Positions 6,967-15,252 are shown, counted from the stretch's first letter. The stretch is 64,000 nt of DNA from Candidatus Martarchaeota archaeon (GCA_023473425.1 JAMCYG010000021.1:16839-80838); one strand, 5' to 3'. Numbers and translations are program-made. Notes: generated from the letters alone by a model not told the origin.

Positions 6967-8256
6967 TCAAATTTGATTCTTTCCATCCTTAAGTCTTGCA
7001 GCCGCTTCCTCAGTCGTAAGCAGCTCCTCAGTTCCAGAAGATAAGTTCCTAAGTTTCACCTTCCCCAACTTCTCCTCCTCATCGCCTATTATTATCACGT
7101 AGCCGAAACGGAGCGCGTTCGCGTAGCCAAGCTGGTTGGCCAGGTTCTTTCCTGCCGTATTTATGTCCACGTTCAGCCCCATGGCCCTGAGCGCGTTCGC
7201 GGCTCCCAATGCATACTTAAAGTTGCTTTCCTTAACATGGGCCACGAAAACATCCGCATATGTATATACAGGCGCCATTTCGAAGCCCAGAGAATCCATG
7301 ACTCTGTCAACACCTATCGATATGCCGACGGCTGGCAGCTCCTTGCCCGCATACTTTCCTATGAGGTTGTCGTATCTCCCACCGCTGCCCATGGAATATC
7401 TCATTTCACCTTTCTTCTCCATCGTCTCGAAAACAACCCCGGTGTAGTAGTCGATGCCCCTTACAGTAGAGAAGTCTACTTCGATCTCGCCTCCAACCTT
7501 ATACATGCTCAGAAGGCTTAGCAGCTCACGCAGCTCTTTCACGGGCTCCTTGTCCTTCAGTATCCCTTCGACGTAGTCGAGGCGCTCTTCGTTAGTGCTG
7601 CCCTTAGCTATAAATTCCATTATGCCTTCGGCGCCTTCTCTTTCTAATCCCAGCTTAATGAGCTCAGCCGATACGCCGTCCTTGCCGAGCTTGTCGAGTT
7701 TGTCTATGGTGCGCATTACCTTTACCTGAAGCTTTTCAGGAATGCCGAACGCCGCAAGCGCGCCATTAAGTATCCTTCTGTCGCTTATCCTTATCATATA
7801 ATTTACTCCGAGCCTGTCATACGCGGTCATGGCTGCAGCTACGACTTCGGCATCGGTTACAATCCTCTTGCCGCCGACGATGTCCACGTCTGCCTGTGTT
7901 ATTTCCCTGTACCTGTTCTTCTGCGGCTCGTCAAGCCTCCATACCTTACCTATCTGATACCTCTTGAACGGCAGCGGAAGCTCCTGGTGCATGGCCATAA
8001 ACCTCGCAAGCGACATTGTCTGGTCATATCTGAAGCCGAGGTTCTCTACTGTAATCTCGAAAAGCTCTTTCTGGTTCTCTTCGCCCAGCGTCTTGTCACC
8101 TTTGAGGAGCGCGAGCGTTTCCACTGCGGGCGTGTCTATCTCATAGAACCCGAACGATTGGTATACCTTTTCTATAGTCCTGATAATACTACTCCTAAAT
8201 AGTGCCTCATTGGGCAGAAGGTCCCTTACGCCCCTTGGAAAAGGTACATCAGCCAT
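6967..8256 (-). CDS. hisS: Histidyl-tRNA synthetase
   Basis: Class II synthetase charging tRNA-His, 429 residues from the ATG at 8256 (MADVPFPRGVRDLLP, the normal N-terminus). An upstream in-frame extension to 8343 is not family-like and was left out. Motif 2 is VWRLDEPQKNRYREITQADVD, slightly changed from the usual VWRDE-x-PQ. Histidine motifs RGIDYYTG and GGRYDN are intact, and motif 3 is GVDRVMD. The C-terminal anticodon-binding domain (VFVAHVKE onward) is present. Length is normal for an archaeal enzyme. Confidence 0.96.
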   Translation of the reverse strand: MADVPFPRGVRDLLPNEALFRSSIIRTIEKVYQSFGFYEIDTPAVETLALLKGDKTLGEENQKELFEITVENLGFRYDQTMSLARFMAMHQELPLPFKRYQIGKVWRLDEPQKNRYREITQADVDIVGGKRIVTDAEVVAAAMTAYDRLGVNYMIRISDRRILNGALAAFGIPEKLQVKVMRTIDKLDKLGKDGVSAELIKLGLEREGAEGIMEFIAKGSTNEERLDYVEGILKDKEPVKELRELLSLLSMYKVGGEIEVDFSTVRGIDYYTGVVFETMEKKGEMRYSMGSGGRYDNLIGKYAGKELPAVGISIGVDRVMDSLGFEMAPVYTYADVFVAHVKESNFKYALGAANALRAMGLNVDINTAGKNLANQLGYANALRFGYVIIIGDEEEKLGKVKLRNLSSGTEELLTTEEAAARLKDGKNQI

Positions 8257-8371
8257 TGGATCAGCTATGGTAAGAGTGGTACGAGTATGGTACGAGAATA
8301 GATGTACTCTAATCATAATAAGCTTTCTCTGCGGCCTAGCCAAAATTGCCTAGTACTGGCCTGTGCACGCG

Positions 8372-8692
8372 TCAGATATTGCTCTTTATCCATTCAACGA
8401 GCATCTTCTTCGGTATAGCACCGACATTCTCGGCTTTGACGTTGCCTCCCTGAATTATCAGCGTGGTAGGTATGCTCATGATGTTGTACTTAGTGGCTAT
8501 GTTCTGGTTGTCATCCACGTTTATTTTCACGAACTTGGCTTTGCCTTCAAATTCCTTTGCCGCTTCTTCTATCTCAGGGGAATACATACGGCACGGACCG
8601 CACCATTCAGCCCACAGGTCTATTATCACAGGCAGTTTCGATTTCAGCACTTCCTTATCAAAATTCTCTTCATTTACATCAATCATGCTCAT
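8372..8692 (-). CDS. trxA: Thioredoxin
   Basis: Small cytoplasmic disulfide reductase, 106 residues. The active site is WCGPC (Cys31, Cys34), preceded by the family pattern VIIDLWAEW and followed by the cis-Pro loop IPTTLII. Start could be residue 1 or Met3. It is divergent from the C/D sRNA and histone. With the peroxiredoxin at 14.7-15.2 kb it could form a peroxide-detoxifying pair, an inference from function only. Confidence 0.95.
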   Translation of the reverse strand: MSMIDVNEENFDKEVLKSKLPVIIDLWAEWCGPCRMYSPEIEEAAKEFEGKAKFVKINVDDNQNIATKYNIMSIPTTLIIQGGNVKAENVGAIPKKMLVEWIKSNI

Positions 8693-8851
8693 TCGTCAGC
8701 ACCTTGTTTATGCATATTGCGCATCTGGCGCAATGCGTTATTATGTTATCGCTCACAAATATAAATATGACGCCCGCTCATGCGCTCTGCTGGTAAATCA
8801 TATGCAGCAAGAAGCACTATGAAAGGAATATAATTCTTTAAGGTAAAATCA

Positions 8852-8916
8852 CTTACAGTGATGACTAAAAGGTCCTGAGCAAGCGCTGTGATGAAGATCT
8901 TGAGTACTGATACTAA
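8852..8916 (+). ncRNA. C/D-box guide RNA
   Basis: All four boxes are perfect and correctly spaced: C GTGATGA (8858-8864), 10-nt guide, D' CTGA (8875-8878), 9-nt spacer, C' GTGATGA (8888-8894), 12-nt guide, D CTGA (8907-8910). A TATA-like element (TATAATTCTTTAAGG, about 8829-8842) lies a promoter's distance upstream. The D guide is complementary to UACUCAAGAUCU. Counting five nucleotides from box D puts the methylation on the second C of CUCAAGA, which would be C34 of a CAA-anticodon leucine tRNA. That target is a prediction. Confidence 0.85.
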
Positions 8917-8931
8917 TGCCGAGGCATTCCA

Positions 8932-9141
8932 ATGTCGAAGATACCTAAAAATGCAGTAAAAAAGCTTGTAAGGAAGAAAGGAATAGTAGTCAGCGATGAG
9001 GCGGCCGGTGCCATTGCAAAGATACTGGAGGCAAAGGCAGCCGAAATAGCCAAGTATGCTGTAGCCAGGGCTAAAAAGAAGGGAAGGAGTGCCATACTAG
9101 GCGAAGACATCGATACCTACAGGATAAAGCACGGCGATTGA
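8932..9141 (+). CDS. Archaeal histone
   Basis: Chromatin protein of 69 residues forming a single histone fold that dimerises and wraps DNA. Recognisable parts are the helix-1 start IPKNAVKKLVRKKG, the long central helix VVSDEAAGAIAKILEAKAAE, and the loop and third helix with RSAILGEDI. There is no tail, as in the HMf family. It starts at ATG 8932, about 16 nt after the guide RNA's predicted end, so the two may share a transcript. Confidence 0.95.
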   Translation: MSKIPKNAVKKLVRKKGIVVSDEAAGAIAKILEAKAAEIAKYAVARAKKKGRSAILGEDIDTYRIKHGD

Positions 9142-9244
9142 TACGAAGGTATATGAGTCACGGGGCCCTGCTGGCGAAATAAGGCTGGACTACTCTGTAC
9201 GCGGCAAGGAATACACTGTCCTCCTTGAGCATATCGGCGAGGGC

Positions 9245-9697
9245 GTGCTCTATTCAAGGTTCGATCGTGACGGTATAATCCTTTCGCGTTCCCTGGAAAA
9301 GGCAGCCGGCACTTATCCAAGCATGATGAGTGCCAATGGTTTCATGCTACCTGATGCAGAAGGGGTCGTCGAGGCTGTCAATGTGGACTACGTTCCTGTA
9401 AAAATAAACAGGAAATGTCCATCGTGCGGTGCGCCATCCCTTGAGAGGCGCGTATCTATAGCTGAAGGGAGCAAGGAGATTGTGCCTGCTGTGCCTAGAT
9501 ACAAATGCGCATCCTGCGGGCAGGAGTGCTATCATATCAGCGACGAGTATCTGGCTGATCTGGTTAGTGATGGAAAAGAACTGTTCTCGGATGCCGAAAA
9601 GGAGCAGCTAAAGAAAAATCCCGAGGAGTTCATGAATGAGCTGAAGGAATATATTTCACGGATATTCGCCATGAAAAACATAAAAAGGATTATATAA
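9245..9697 (+). CDS. Zinc-finger protein of unknown function, start uncertain
   Basis: I do not recognise the family. Two CxxC pairs (KCPSCG and KCASCG, about 25 residues apart) indicate one zinc site in the middle. The C-terminal third is helical and charged. The GTG at 9245 is the first standard start codon, but the reading frame is open back to 9128 and the upstream segment (GEIRLDYSVRGKEYTVLLEH) reads like protein. An ATT at 9137 overlapping the histone stop as ATTGA is one alternative. GGCG with 5-nt spacing weakly supports 9245. It follows the histone directly and is probably in its transcript. Confidence 0.75.
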   Translation: MLYSRFDRDGIILSRSLEKAAGTYPSMMSANGFMLPDAEGVVEAVNVDYVPVKINRKCPSCGAPSLERRVSIAEGSKEIVPAVPRYKCASCGQECYHISDEYLADLVSDGKELFSDAEKEQLKKNPEEFMNELKEYISRIFAMKNIKRII

Positions 9698-9749
9698 CTA
9701 TCAAATACTTGGTATAATCATAACCTAATTAAACAATTTGGTGTGGAAG

Positions 9750-9995
9750 ATGGCAATAATGCTCTCGGATCTGTACGGCAAGGACATAATAAGCAATACT
9801 GGCAAAAGGATGGGCAAAGTGGAGGACATAATACTCGATTTTGAGGAGGGAAAAATATCATCGCTCCTGTTAATGAAAGTCGACAACATAATAAGGAGCG
9901 AGAAGACCTCGTTGCAGTTAAAGAAGAACAGCGTCAGCTACTCCAGGGTAAAGAACGTCTCTGAGACCGTCATAGTCAGCGAAAGCGAAAAGTGA
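9750..9995 (+). CDS. PRC-barrel domain protein
   Basis: Small (81-residue) PRC-barrel protein: LYGKDIISNTGKRMGKVEDI followed by DFEEGKISSLL and a last strand SVSYSRVKNVSETVIV. Such domains occur alone in many archaea, with suggested roles in RNA metabolism or cell division; the function here is unknown. Start ATG 9750 has GGTG 6 nt upstream. It lies downstream of the zinc protein with an AT-rich 50-nt gap that may carry its own promoter. Confidence 0.88.
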   Translation: MAIMLSDLYGKDIISNTGKRMGKVEDIILDFEEGKISSLLLMKVDNIIRSEKTSLQLKKNSVSYSRVKNVSETVIVSESEK

Positions 9996-10071
9996 TTCCT
10001 GACTGATCCTTACTGACTATCAAGCTGCATGTTAAAAAGTGCAAACTGATTACTGATAGCAACAGAAGAGA

Positions 10072-10088
10072 GGCGGCTATGCGCCGCC
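10072..10088. terminator. Hairpin ending the exosome/rpoP transcript
   Basis: A perfect 6-bp hairpin, GGCGGC-TATGC-GCCGCC, next to A-rich sequence on the plus strand. Read on the minus strand it follows a T-rich run just after the rpoP stop. It sits between convergent genes and is a plausible transcription end or mRNA 3' end. Confidence 0.5.
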
Positions 10089-10101
10089 AAAAATAAAAAG
10101 C

Positions 10102-10233
10102 TCAATTTGTTGAGACTTCCCTGGCTATGCTGGAGCGCTCTTTGATAAGGATCTTGCCCCCGCAGTACTCGCACCTTACGAAGTTCTTCACTTCCTTTGT
10201 CTTCTTGCCGCATTTCTTGCATACGTAAGCCAT
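10102..10233 (-). CDS. rpoP: RNA polymerase subunit P (Rpb12-like)
   Basis: A 43-residue zinc-binding subunit of archaeal RNA polymerase. The pattern MAYVCKKCGKKT (Cys5, Cys8) and RCEYCGGKILIKER (Cys21, Cys24) is typical of RpoP/Rpb12. It is the last gene of the exosome operon, in its usual place downstream of eL43, though here a hypothetical gene intervenes. Confidence 0.9.
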   Translation of the reverse strand: MAYVCKKCGKKTKEVKNFVRCEYCGGKILIKERSSIAREVSTN

Positions 10234-10242
10234 GATATCGCC

Positions 10243-10677
10243 TTATTTCTTCCCATTCTTCTGGGCCGGACCTGATGCTGTTCCCATTGCAACGGTCCCG
10301 TTCTTGACATTGCCCTTAAGCCATCTTATGAAGCTTTTATGTACTGCATTGGTATCTGTGTTGACCACGCTGGTCTTTAGGTACTGCTCGTCGTTCGCTT
10401 CGACCTCTTTCTTGTAATCTTTCATTTCCGTGTACTGCACCTCCATCCAGTGTATGCACCCGTTCAGGTAATCCTTGATCACGTCCTTCGTGGGTGGCAG
10501 TGATGTGAATCCGAACAGTACTCCATCGCACCAGTACAGAGGCATGTTGCCCTGCGGCGTTGTTCTGCTCCTTATGAGCTCTTTCAAGTCGGTCTTTATT
10601 ACGTCGTGTACCACGAGCTCCTTTATAGGGGAGTATGTGACGCTGACATTAATGCCATTATCGTTGTTTGGTGCCAT
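10243..10677 (-). CDS. Hypothetical protein inside the exosome operon, 144 aa
   Basis: Not recognised. The protein is soluble, begins MAPNNDNGINVSVTYSPIKE and has a Lys/Gly-rich C-terminal tail. It has two cysteines (LYWCDG and NGCIHW) and no obvious motif. The start at 10677 lies 4 nt after the eL43 stop and its stop lies 9 nt before rpoP, so it is translated in the same tight operon. Position suggests a link to RNA processing or transcription, but the sequence itself gives no function. An upstream in-frame start at 10701 would overlap eL43. Confidence 0.8.
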   Translation of the reverse strand: MAPNNDNGINVSVTYSPIKELVVHDVIKTDLKELIRSRTTPQGNMPLYWCDGVLFGFTSLPPTKDVIKDYLNGCIHWMEVQYTEMKDYKKEVEANDEQYLKTSVVNTDTNAVHKSFIRWLKGNVKNGTVAMGTASGPAQKNGKK

Positions 10678-10681
10678 CAAA

Positions 10682-10927
10682 TCATCTGCCCTGCTTTGCA
10701 AGGTCGCTTATAAGCCTTGCCGCGAGTTCGCCTGCCGGTGTCTTCATCATGTATGCTCCTCCAGCATATGTGGCATTGCAATGCCTGCACTTCCATATGC
10801 TAGTGCCCACCCTTCTAACGGTCAGCCTGCCGCAAACATCACATCTGTACTTTGCCCTCTTTTCGGCTATAACCGATGCGTTCCTCTTCCTGATGCTCCT
10901 GCCGTACCTTATGCTAGCGTTAGCCAT
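10682..10927 (-). CDS. rpl37ae: Ribosomal protein eL43 (L37Ae)
   Basis: Zinc-ribbon large-subunit protein of 81 residues. It shows RYGRSIRKR, YRCDVCGR (Cys29, Cys32), SIWKCRHCNATYAGGAY (Cys47, Cys50) and TPAGE. It lies 4 nt downstream of rrp42, its standard position in the archaeal exosome operon. Confidence 0.95.
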   Translation of the reverse strand: MANASIRYGRSIRKRNASVIAEKRAKYRCDVCGRLTVRRVGTSIWKCRHCNATYAGGAYMMKTPAGELAARLISDLAKQGR

Positions 10928-10931
10928 TGCC

Positions 10932-11717
10932 TCACCTTTGCTCGCTGCCTATGATCTTCTTGAGCTCTGCATGTTTCTCAAGAGAGATCCTAGATAGTTC
11001 CTCTACTTCATCAATATTAAAGCTTCCGCTCTTGCCTTTCTGCATAGCGCGTATGAGCTTGCCATCATTTGCAACAGTCAGCCTTGCAGACATCGCGTTT
11101 TCCTCGTCCCCTGTCGGATCCAAGACTATCCTGTCTCCTATTTTTGCAAATGTCGTTGTTGCGACTACTCCATTGACCTTGAGCTTGTTAGTCCTGTCCT
11201 CCCTGTTCACGACTCCATTCTCGTACTTCGGCATCCTGGTGTCCATGAGTGCGGCCATGACTGCCATGCTGCTTGCATCGATAAGGTTGCCGTCATGGTT
11301 CAGCACATATACATCAACATAGACGTCCCAGCACTTGCCCTCCTCGAGGTAAAGACTTTCCAAGTTTATGCAGTTCGCAGCCCTTATCCCTCTGTCTACG
11401 ACCCTAGCCAGCTCTATTGCTTCTGGGCTCGGAGGCCCAGGCTCGAATTCCCTAGCTGCGCCAGGCCAGTACTCTGCTGACACTATCTGATTGCCCTGTT
11501 CTGGGGTGTCTTCCATAGGGCTCCCAAGCATGACCTTCACGCCTGCAAGTATCTTTGTGTCGCCGAGTTCCACCTGCGCCGAACCCTCAGCATTCTGTAT
11601 TATCCCTCTCTTTATGCTTATGTCCCTGAATGAGAGAAGGTCTCTCGAGTCTTGCCTCTGCCCCTTGTTTATGAGCTCCCTGATGTAATTGCTCTTAACT
11701 ATATCTATCGCTTCCAT
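10932..11717 (-). CDS. rrp42: Exosome complex subunit Rrp42
   Basis: RNase PH-fold subunit of the archaeal exosome, non-catalytic itself but forming the hexameric ring with Rrp41. 261 residues. Typical features: KGQRQDSRDLLSFRDI near the N-terminus, VVDRGIRAANCINLESL, CWDVYVDVYVLNHDGNLIDASS and TTTFAKIGDRIVLDPTGDEE. I started it at ATG 11717, which has GGTG 5 nt upstream; a longer form to 11759 overlaps rrp41 and is not family-like. Confidence 0.96.
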   Translation of the reverse strand: MEAIDIVKSNYIRELINKGQRQDSRDLLSFRDISIKRGIIQNAEGSAQVELGDTKILAGVKVMLGSPMEDTPEQGNQIVSAEYWPGAAREFEPGPPSPEAIELARVVDRGIRAANCINLESLYLEEGKCWDVYVDVYVLNHDGNLIDASSMAVMAALMDTRMPKYENGVVNREDRTNKLKVNGVVATTTFAKIGDRIVLDPTGDEENAMSARLTVANDGKLIRAMQKGKSGSFNIDEVEELSRISLEKHAELKKIIGSEQR

Positions 11718-11721
11718 GGTA

Positions 11722-12504
11722 TCACCCTGTAGTCTCTGCCTCGCTGCGGCCCTCTCCACTCCCTGCCTGCTGTTTCTCTGTATAAAACCTCTTCAGCGCA
11801 TCTTGCTGTGCGGCACTTATGGTCTTGCCCGCATTTATCACTTGCTGTATCCCTGTTTTGAGCTCCTCCATAGTAAGGTTGCCATCCATCTGAAGCAGGA
11901 GTATGTCTCCGCTCTTAGGCGATATGGCCATAGGCATGTCGCAATCAGAGTAGTTGTCCTCCAGCATGTTCAGGTCAAGTATAAGCTTGTCGCCAATCTT
12001 ACCGAAGCTAACTGCGTAAATCATATCCTTCATTGGTATTCCTGCATTCGCCAGGGCTACGGATGCCGCTGTTATTCCAGCAGCCCTAGTCCCGCCGTCA
12101 CTCTGGAGTATCTCTATATAAACGTTTATTTCGGTACCTGGAAACTCATTCAGCAGCACTACATTCTCGAATGCTTCCCTTGTCACCTTTGATATCTCTG
12201 TTGCGCGCCTGTTCGGGCCGGTTCGCCCATGGTCTGCCAGTCCTGAGAATGGCGCCATCTGGTACCTGCATTTTATGACCGCCCTTGCCGGGTCGGCGCT
12301 GTGCTTCGGTTGTGCTTCCATGGGGCCGTACACTGCGGCTATTACGCGGTTATTGCCCCATTCGAGATACGCAGACCCATCTGCGTTTTTTATCACTCCC
12401 GCCTCTATTCTTATCGGCCTCAGCTCCATGAGGTCCCTTCCGTCAAGCCTCTTTCCGTTCTTCAGCAGTTCTGGTTTATTCTTAGCTGATGCCAAATTAC
12501 TCAC
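11722..12504 (-). CDS. rrp41: Exosome complex subunit Rrp41 (catalytic)
   Basis: Catalytic RNase PH-fold subunit that degrades or tails RNA using phosphate or nucleoside diphosphates. 260 residues. Phosphate and RNA residues are visible: PNRR (Arg99/100), SDGGTR (Arg140) and the acidic pair in SDCDMP (Asp187, Asp189), at spacings like those of characterised archaeal Rrp41. The C-terminal tail is Glu/Ser/Gly-rich. The gene overlaps rrp4 by 8 nt and precedes rrp42 by 4 nt, implying translational coupling. Confidence 0.97.
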   Translation of the reverse strand: MSNLASAKNKPELLKNGKRLDGRDLMELRPIRIEAGVIKNADGSAYLEWGNNRVIAAVYGPMEAQPKHSADPARAVIKCRYQMAPFSGLADHGRTGPNRRATEISKVTREAFENVVLLNEFPGTEINVYIEILQSDGGTRAAGITAASVALANAGIPMKDMIYAVSFGKIGDKLILDLNMLEDNYSDCDMPMAISPKSGDILLLQMDGNLTMEELKTGIQQVINAGKTISAAQQDALKRFYTEKQQAGSGEGRSEAETTG

Positions 12505-13096
12505 CGTTTAACATTTTTTTAATCTTCTCCGTGAGCCCTGATGTATGGGCTTCCCTCTCTATCCTCCTTAGCGCGCTAACTGCGAGCCGCAGGTCGCCGT
12601 CATTGAGCCACACTAGGCCGTTCATCCCGACAGATATCCTGCACTTCGTCAGGTTCGCTATCTGGTCGATCATCGTGTTTCCCTTACCAATTACCCTTGG
12701 CACTTTGGTTGGCTTTATCTCAATTATCATGCCGTCTCCTAGCGGTTTCGGCCTTTCCAATACCACGCTGCTCTCACTCTCTACACGTGCTATCGATGCT
12801 TCTATCACGTCGCCTACCTTGAACCTGAATCTCTCGTACCTGCCTGATATTATTATTCCTTCGGTGTTGGTTGAGAGCACGACCTTATAAGTGTCCTTTC
12901 TGCCTATTTCAGATACGACTCCGACTACCTTTTCCCCCATCCTTGGCCTCCACGCACCCTCAAGGGATATGATGTTTCCGTTGCTGTCATCGTAAAGGCC
13001 GATTATCTTGGAGTATACTTTGCCGCCCTCCATATACGTGCCTTCCCTGCTGGCGGTTCTTTCAACACTTTGTCCTGGAAAAATTATTTCTCTCAT
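12497..13096 (-). CDS. rrp4: Exosome RNA-binding subunit Rrp4
   Basis: Cap protein of the exosome that recruits substrates. 199 residues in three parts: an N-terminal strand-rich domain (PGQSVERT...GKVYSKIIGLY), an S1 domain (GEKVVGVVSEIGRKDTYKVVL) and a KH domain with the GxxG-type loop VIGKGNTM near residue 147. The start at 13096 has CGTG 5 nt upstream. Confidence 0.95.
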   Translation of the reverse strand: MREIIFPGQSVERTASREGTYMEGGKVYSKIIGLYDDSNGNIISLEGAWRPRMGEKVVGVVSEIGRKDTYKVVLSTNTEGIIISGRYERFRFKVGDVIEASIARVESESSVVLERPKPLGDGMIIEIKPTKVPRVIGKGNTMIDQIANLTKCRISVGMNGLVWLNDGDLRLAVSALRRIEREAHTSGLTEKIKKMLNGE

Positions 13097-13138
13097 AATA
13101 TCACGTCATATCGATTTTGTACCATCTGCATTCTATCT

Positions 13139-13822
13139 CTAGCTCGTTATCTTTACTTGTGCCTTGCCCTGCGTTAAGGCGTTTATCTTGTCGAAGAACT
13201 CGTCTCTGAGTCCAGCTGGGAACTCCAGACTGACCTGGAGCGAGCCATCAGACAGCCACTTCTCGGATTTTATGTTGTAATGCTTCAGCGTGCCGAAGCA
13301 CCTGTTCGCAAACTCAGGAGGCACTGTAACATCCATGCTGACGTTTGTAAATTTTATCGGCAGTATGGTGCTTAGCTTCTTCACTATCTCCTCTATCTGG
13401 TCGCTGGCGCTCCTCATCGGATCTATGTATATTTTCGCCTGCTCTATCGCATTCGCGACCCTCAGCGGCGGATTGGGCGTATTTGTCCTTGGATCTATCG
13501 AGTTCCTGGAAATTATGTCTATGACCTGCTTCTTCTTCTCCTCAGCCAGCTTCTTCTGTTGGTCGGAAGTTATCGGCACGTGCCCTTTCTTGAGTATTGC
13601 GTCTACGACCTTGGCCAAGTCGCTCGTCCCGAATGCTGCTGCAATCTTGCTGTCGCTCTGCTTCTCGCCCTTTTTTGCATCCTTGAACACCTCTTCGGTC
13701 TCAAGTACGCTCAGCGGATCGCTGCGCACGCCGGTTATATACTCGTACGCCAAGTCGGCGTCTACAAGTATCTCAAAATCGTCGTTTCCGCGGCTGTATT
13801 TCGCAATAACAACCTTTGACAT
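13139..13822 (-). CDS. SBDS ribosome maturation protein
   Basis: Orthologue of the Shwachman-Bodian-Diamond protein, which helps release the anti-association factor from late 60S subunits in eukaryotes; it is conserved in archaea. 227 residues with all three domains: FYSH-like N-terminus (IAKYSRGNDDFEILVD...FKDAKKGE), helical middle (DIISRNSIDPRTNTPNPP) and a ferredoxin-like C-terminus. Start ATG 13822 has TGTG 5 nt upstream. It lies between psmA and rrp4, its classical archaeal location. Confidence 0.96.
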   Translation of the reverse strand: MSKVVIAKYSRGNDDFEILVDADLAYEYITGVRSDPLSVLETEEVFKDAKKGEKQSDSKIAAAFGTSDLAKVVDAILKKGHVPITSDQQKKLAEEKKKQVIDIISRNSIDPRTNTPNPPLRVANAIEQAKIYIDPMRSASDQIEEIVKKLSTILPIKFTNVSMDVTVPPEFANRCFGTLKHYNIKSEKWLSDGSLQVSLEFPAGLRDEFFDKINALTQGKAQVKITS

Positions 13823-13851
13823 TGCATCACATACTGTAAAAGGAGGCAAAA

Positions 13852-14547
13852 TTAGAGATATGTAGCTATCTTCTCAGGTCCGAACGCTTCGAACCCGTTG
13901 CTCCTAGTTATTATAGAAACATCAAGGTTATTCTCCTTTATCTTACTATCTGCACTCTTTTTTATGGCCTCTATCCCTAGTGCTATGGCATTGTCTATGC
14001 TCATGCCATCCTTATAGCCACCAGCTAGTATATCGCCTGCCTGCTTCTTTCCCATGCCTATCGCATCGGCTTTGTACCCCATTGGCGTTGCAGACGGGTC
14101 GACCTCAAACAGCATTGGAGAGGCGTTTATACCCCCTATGAGTAGCGAGACAGCATACGGCCTTACTCCGCCATACTGCGTGGCTACCTGCATGTCATCG
14201 GATATCTCCCTTGCAAGCGTCTCTACAGATTCTGTCTCGTTGTAGACCATCCTGTGGGTCTGCGTCTTGTTCCTCATGCTGCTTATCAGGTGCAGGCCGT
14301 CGGATACTATGCCGCTGTAAGTGGAGCCAATGTGCGAGTCCACTCTGAATATCTTCTGGAACGTTTGCGGTACTACCAGCGGTTCTGTTATATTTTTGTG
14401 GGCCGCAAGTACTATTGAGTCCTTCGCAACTATTCCGACAGCAGTTGCTCCCTTCCTGACAGCTGCCTTGGCATATTCCACCTGGAACAGCTGCCCGTCT
14501 GGGCTGAACATCATGCCTCTGTCATAAGCCTGTACGTTTGGATACAT
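13852..14547 (-). CDS. psmA: Proteasome subunit alpha
   Basis: Alpha ring subunit of the 20S proteasome that gates substrate entry. 231 residues. The family signature is clear: YDRGMMFSPDGQLFQVEYAK (with a Met in place of the usual Thr-Val), then GATAVGIVAKDSIVLAA and GGVRPYAVSLLIGG. Two ATG codons are adjacent; the second (14547) is 5 nt from GGTG, the local spacing. First gene of the exosome operon, with its own TATA box. No beta subunit lies in the window. Confidence 0.96.
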   Translation of the reverse strand: MYPNVQAYDRGMMFSPDGQLFQVEYAKAAVRKGATAVGIVAKDSIVLAAHKNITEPLVVPQTFQKIFRVDSHIGSTYSGIVSDGLHLISSMRNKTQTHRMVYNETESVETLAREISDDMQVATQYGGVRPYAVSLLIGGINASPMLFEVDPSATPMGYKADAIGMGKKQAGDILAGGYKDGMSIDNAIALGIEAIKKSADSKIKENNLDVSIITRSNGFEAFGPEKIATYL

Positions 14548-14615
14548 CATTTCACCATGTGATAAATGCCAGTTTTATGCTGCAAGAATCGAATTATAGT
14601 TTACTTTCTTATGAA

Positions 14616-14625
14616 TATTTATAAT
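14616..14625 (-). promoter_or_regulatory. TATA box of the psmA-exosome operon
   Basis: Minus-strand ATTATAAATA about 70 nt before psmA. It predicts transcription from about 14590 and would drive the whole psmA-SBDS-exosome-rpoP set, since no comparable element appears within the tightly packed genes. Confidence 0.6.
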
Positions 14626-14696
14626 GTTTTGCATGCTTTGAGGGAGGAGGGGAGATAGGAATAAAATGGCAGCAAAGACTATCTCCACGCTCGTTC

Positions 14697-15221
14697 TCAC
14701 TTTTTGACCTTGAGGGTCTCCTCCCCCGGCTTCCAGTTTACTGGACATAGCCCTCCTGATTGGAGCGCAAGCAATACCCTGAGCGTCTCATCAGTGCTCC
14801 TCCCGACGTTGTCGTCGGTGACTACCATATATTTTATTACGCCTTCAGGGTCTATTATGAACAGGCCTCTCAATGCGTTGCCTGTAGAAGCGTTCAGCAC
14901 GCCATACTTCGCTGCAATCTCGCCTTTCCTATCAGCAACCATCGGGTACTTTATGCCCTTAAGCCTCGGGTCGGCCTCGATCCATGCCTTATGCACGTAT
15001 TCGGTGTCGCAGCTAACCGATATTACCTCTGCGTTCTTGCTCTTGAATTCAGCATAATCCTTTGCGAACCCTTCCAATTCGGTCGGGCAGACGAAAGTGA
15101 AGTCGGCAGGATAGAAGAAAAGGACTACCCACTTGCCCTTGTAATCGGCAAGCCTCACTTTGGCAAAGTTATTGTCTTTGTAAGCCATAGCCTCGAAATC
15201 CGGTGCACGTATCCCTATCAT
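14697..15221 (-). CDS. 2-Cys peroxiredoxin (AhpC/Prx family)
   Basis: Thiol peroxidase that reduces hydrogen peroxide and organic peroxides. 174 residues. Peroxidatic Cys45 lies in PADFTFVCPTELE. The resolving Cys about 159 lies in GGLCPVNW, typical of 2-Cys enzymes. The catalytic Arg is in the NVGRSTDETLR region. I started it at the ATG at 15221, 6 nt from GGTG; adjacent in-frame ATG (15224) and GTG (15230) codons are alternatives. A tandem 11-bp repeat lies just upstream and may be an operator. Confidence 0.95.
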   Translation of the reverse strand: MIGIRAPDFEAMAYKDNNFAKVRLADYKGKWVVLFFYPADFTFVCPTELEGFAKDYAEFKSKNAEVISVSCDTEYVHKAWIEADPRLKGIKYPMVADRKGEIAAKYGVLNASTGNALRGLFIIDPEGVIKYMVVTDDNVGRSTDETLRVLLALQSGGLCPVNWKPGEETLKVKK

Positions 15222-15252
15222 CATATCCACCTATTTTAGTTGTTATTTGTAT

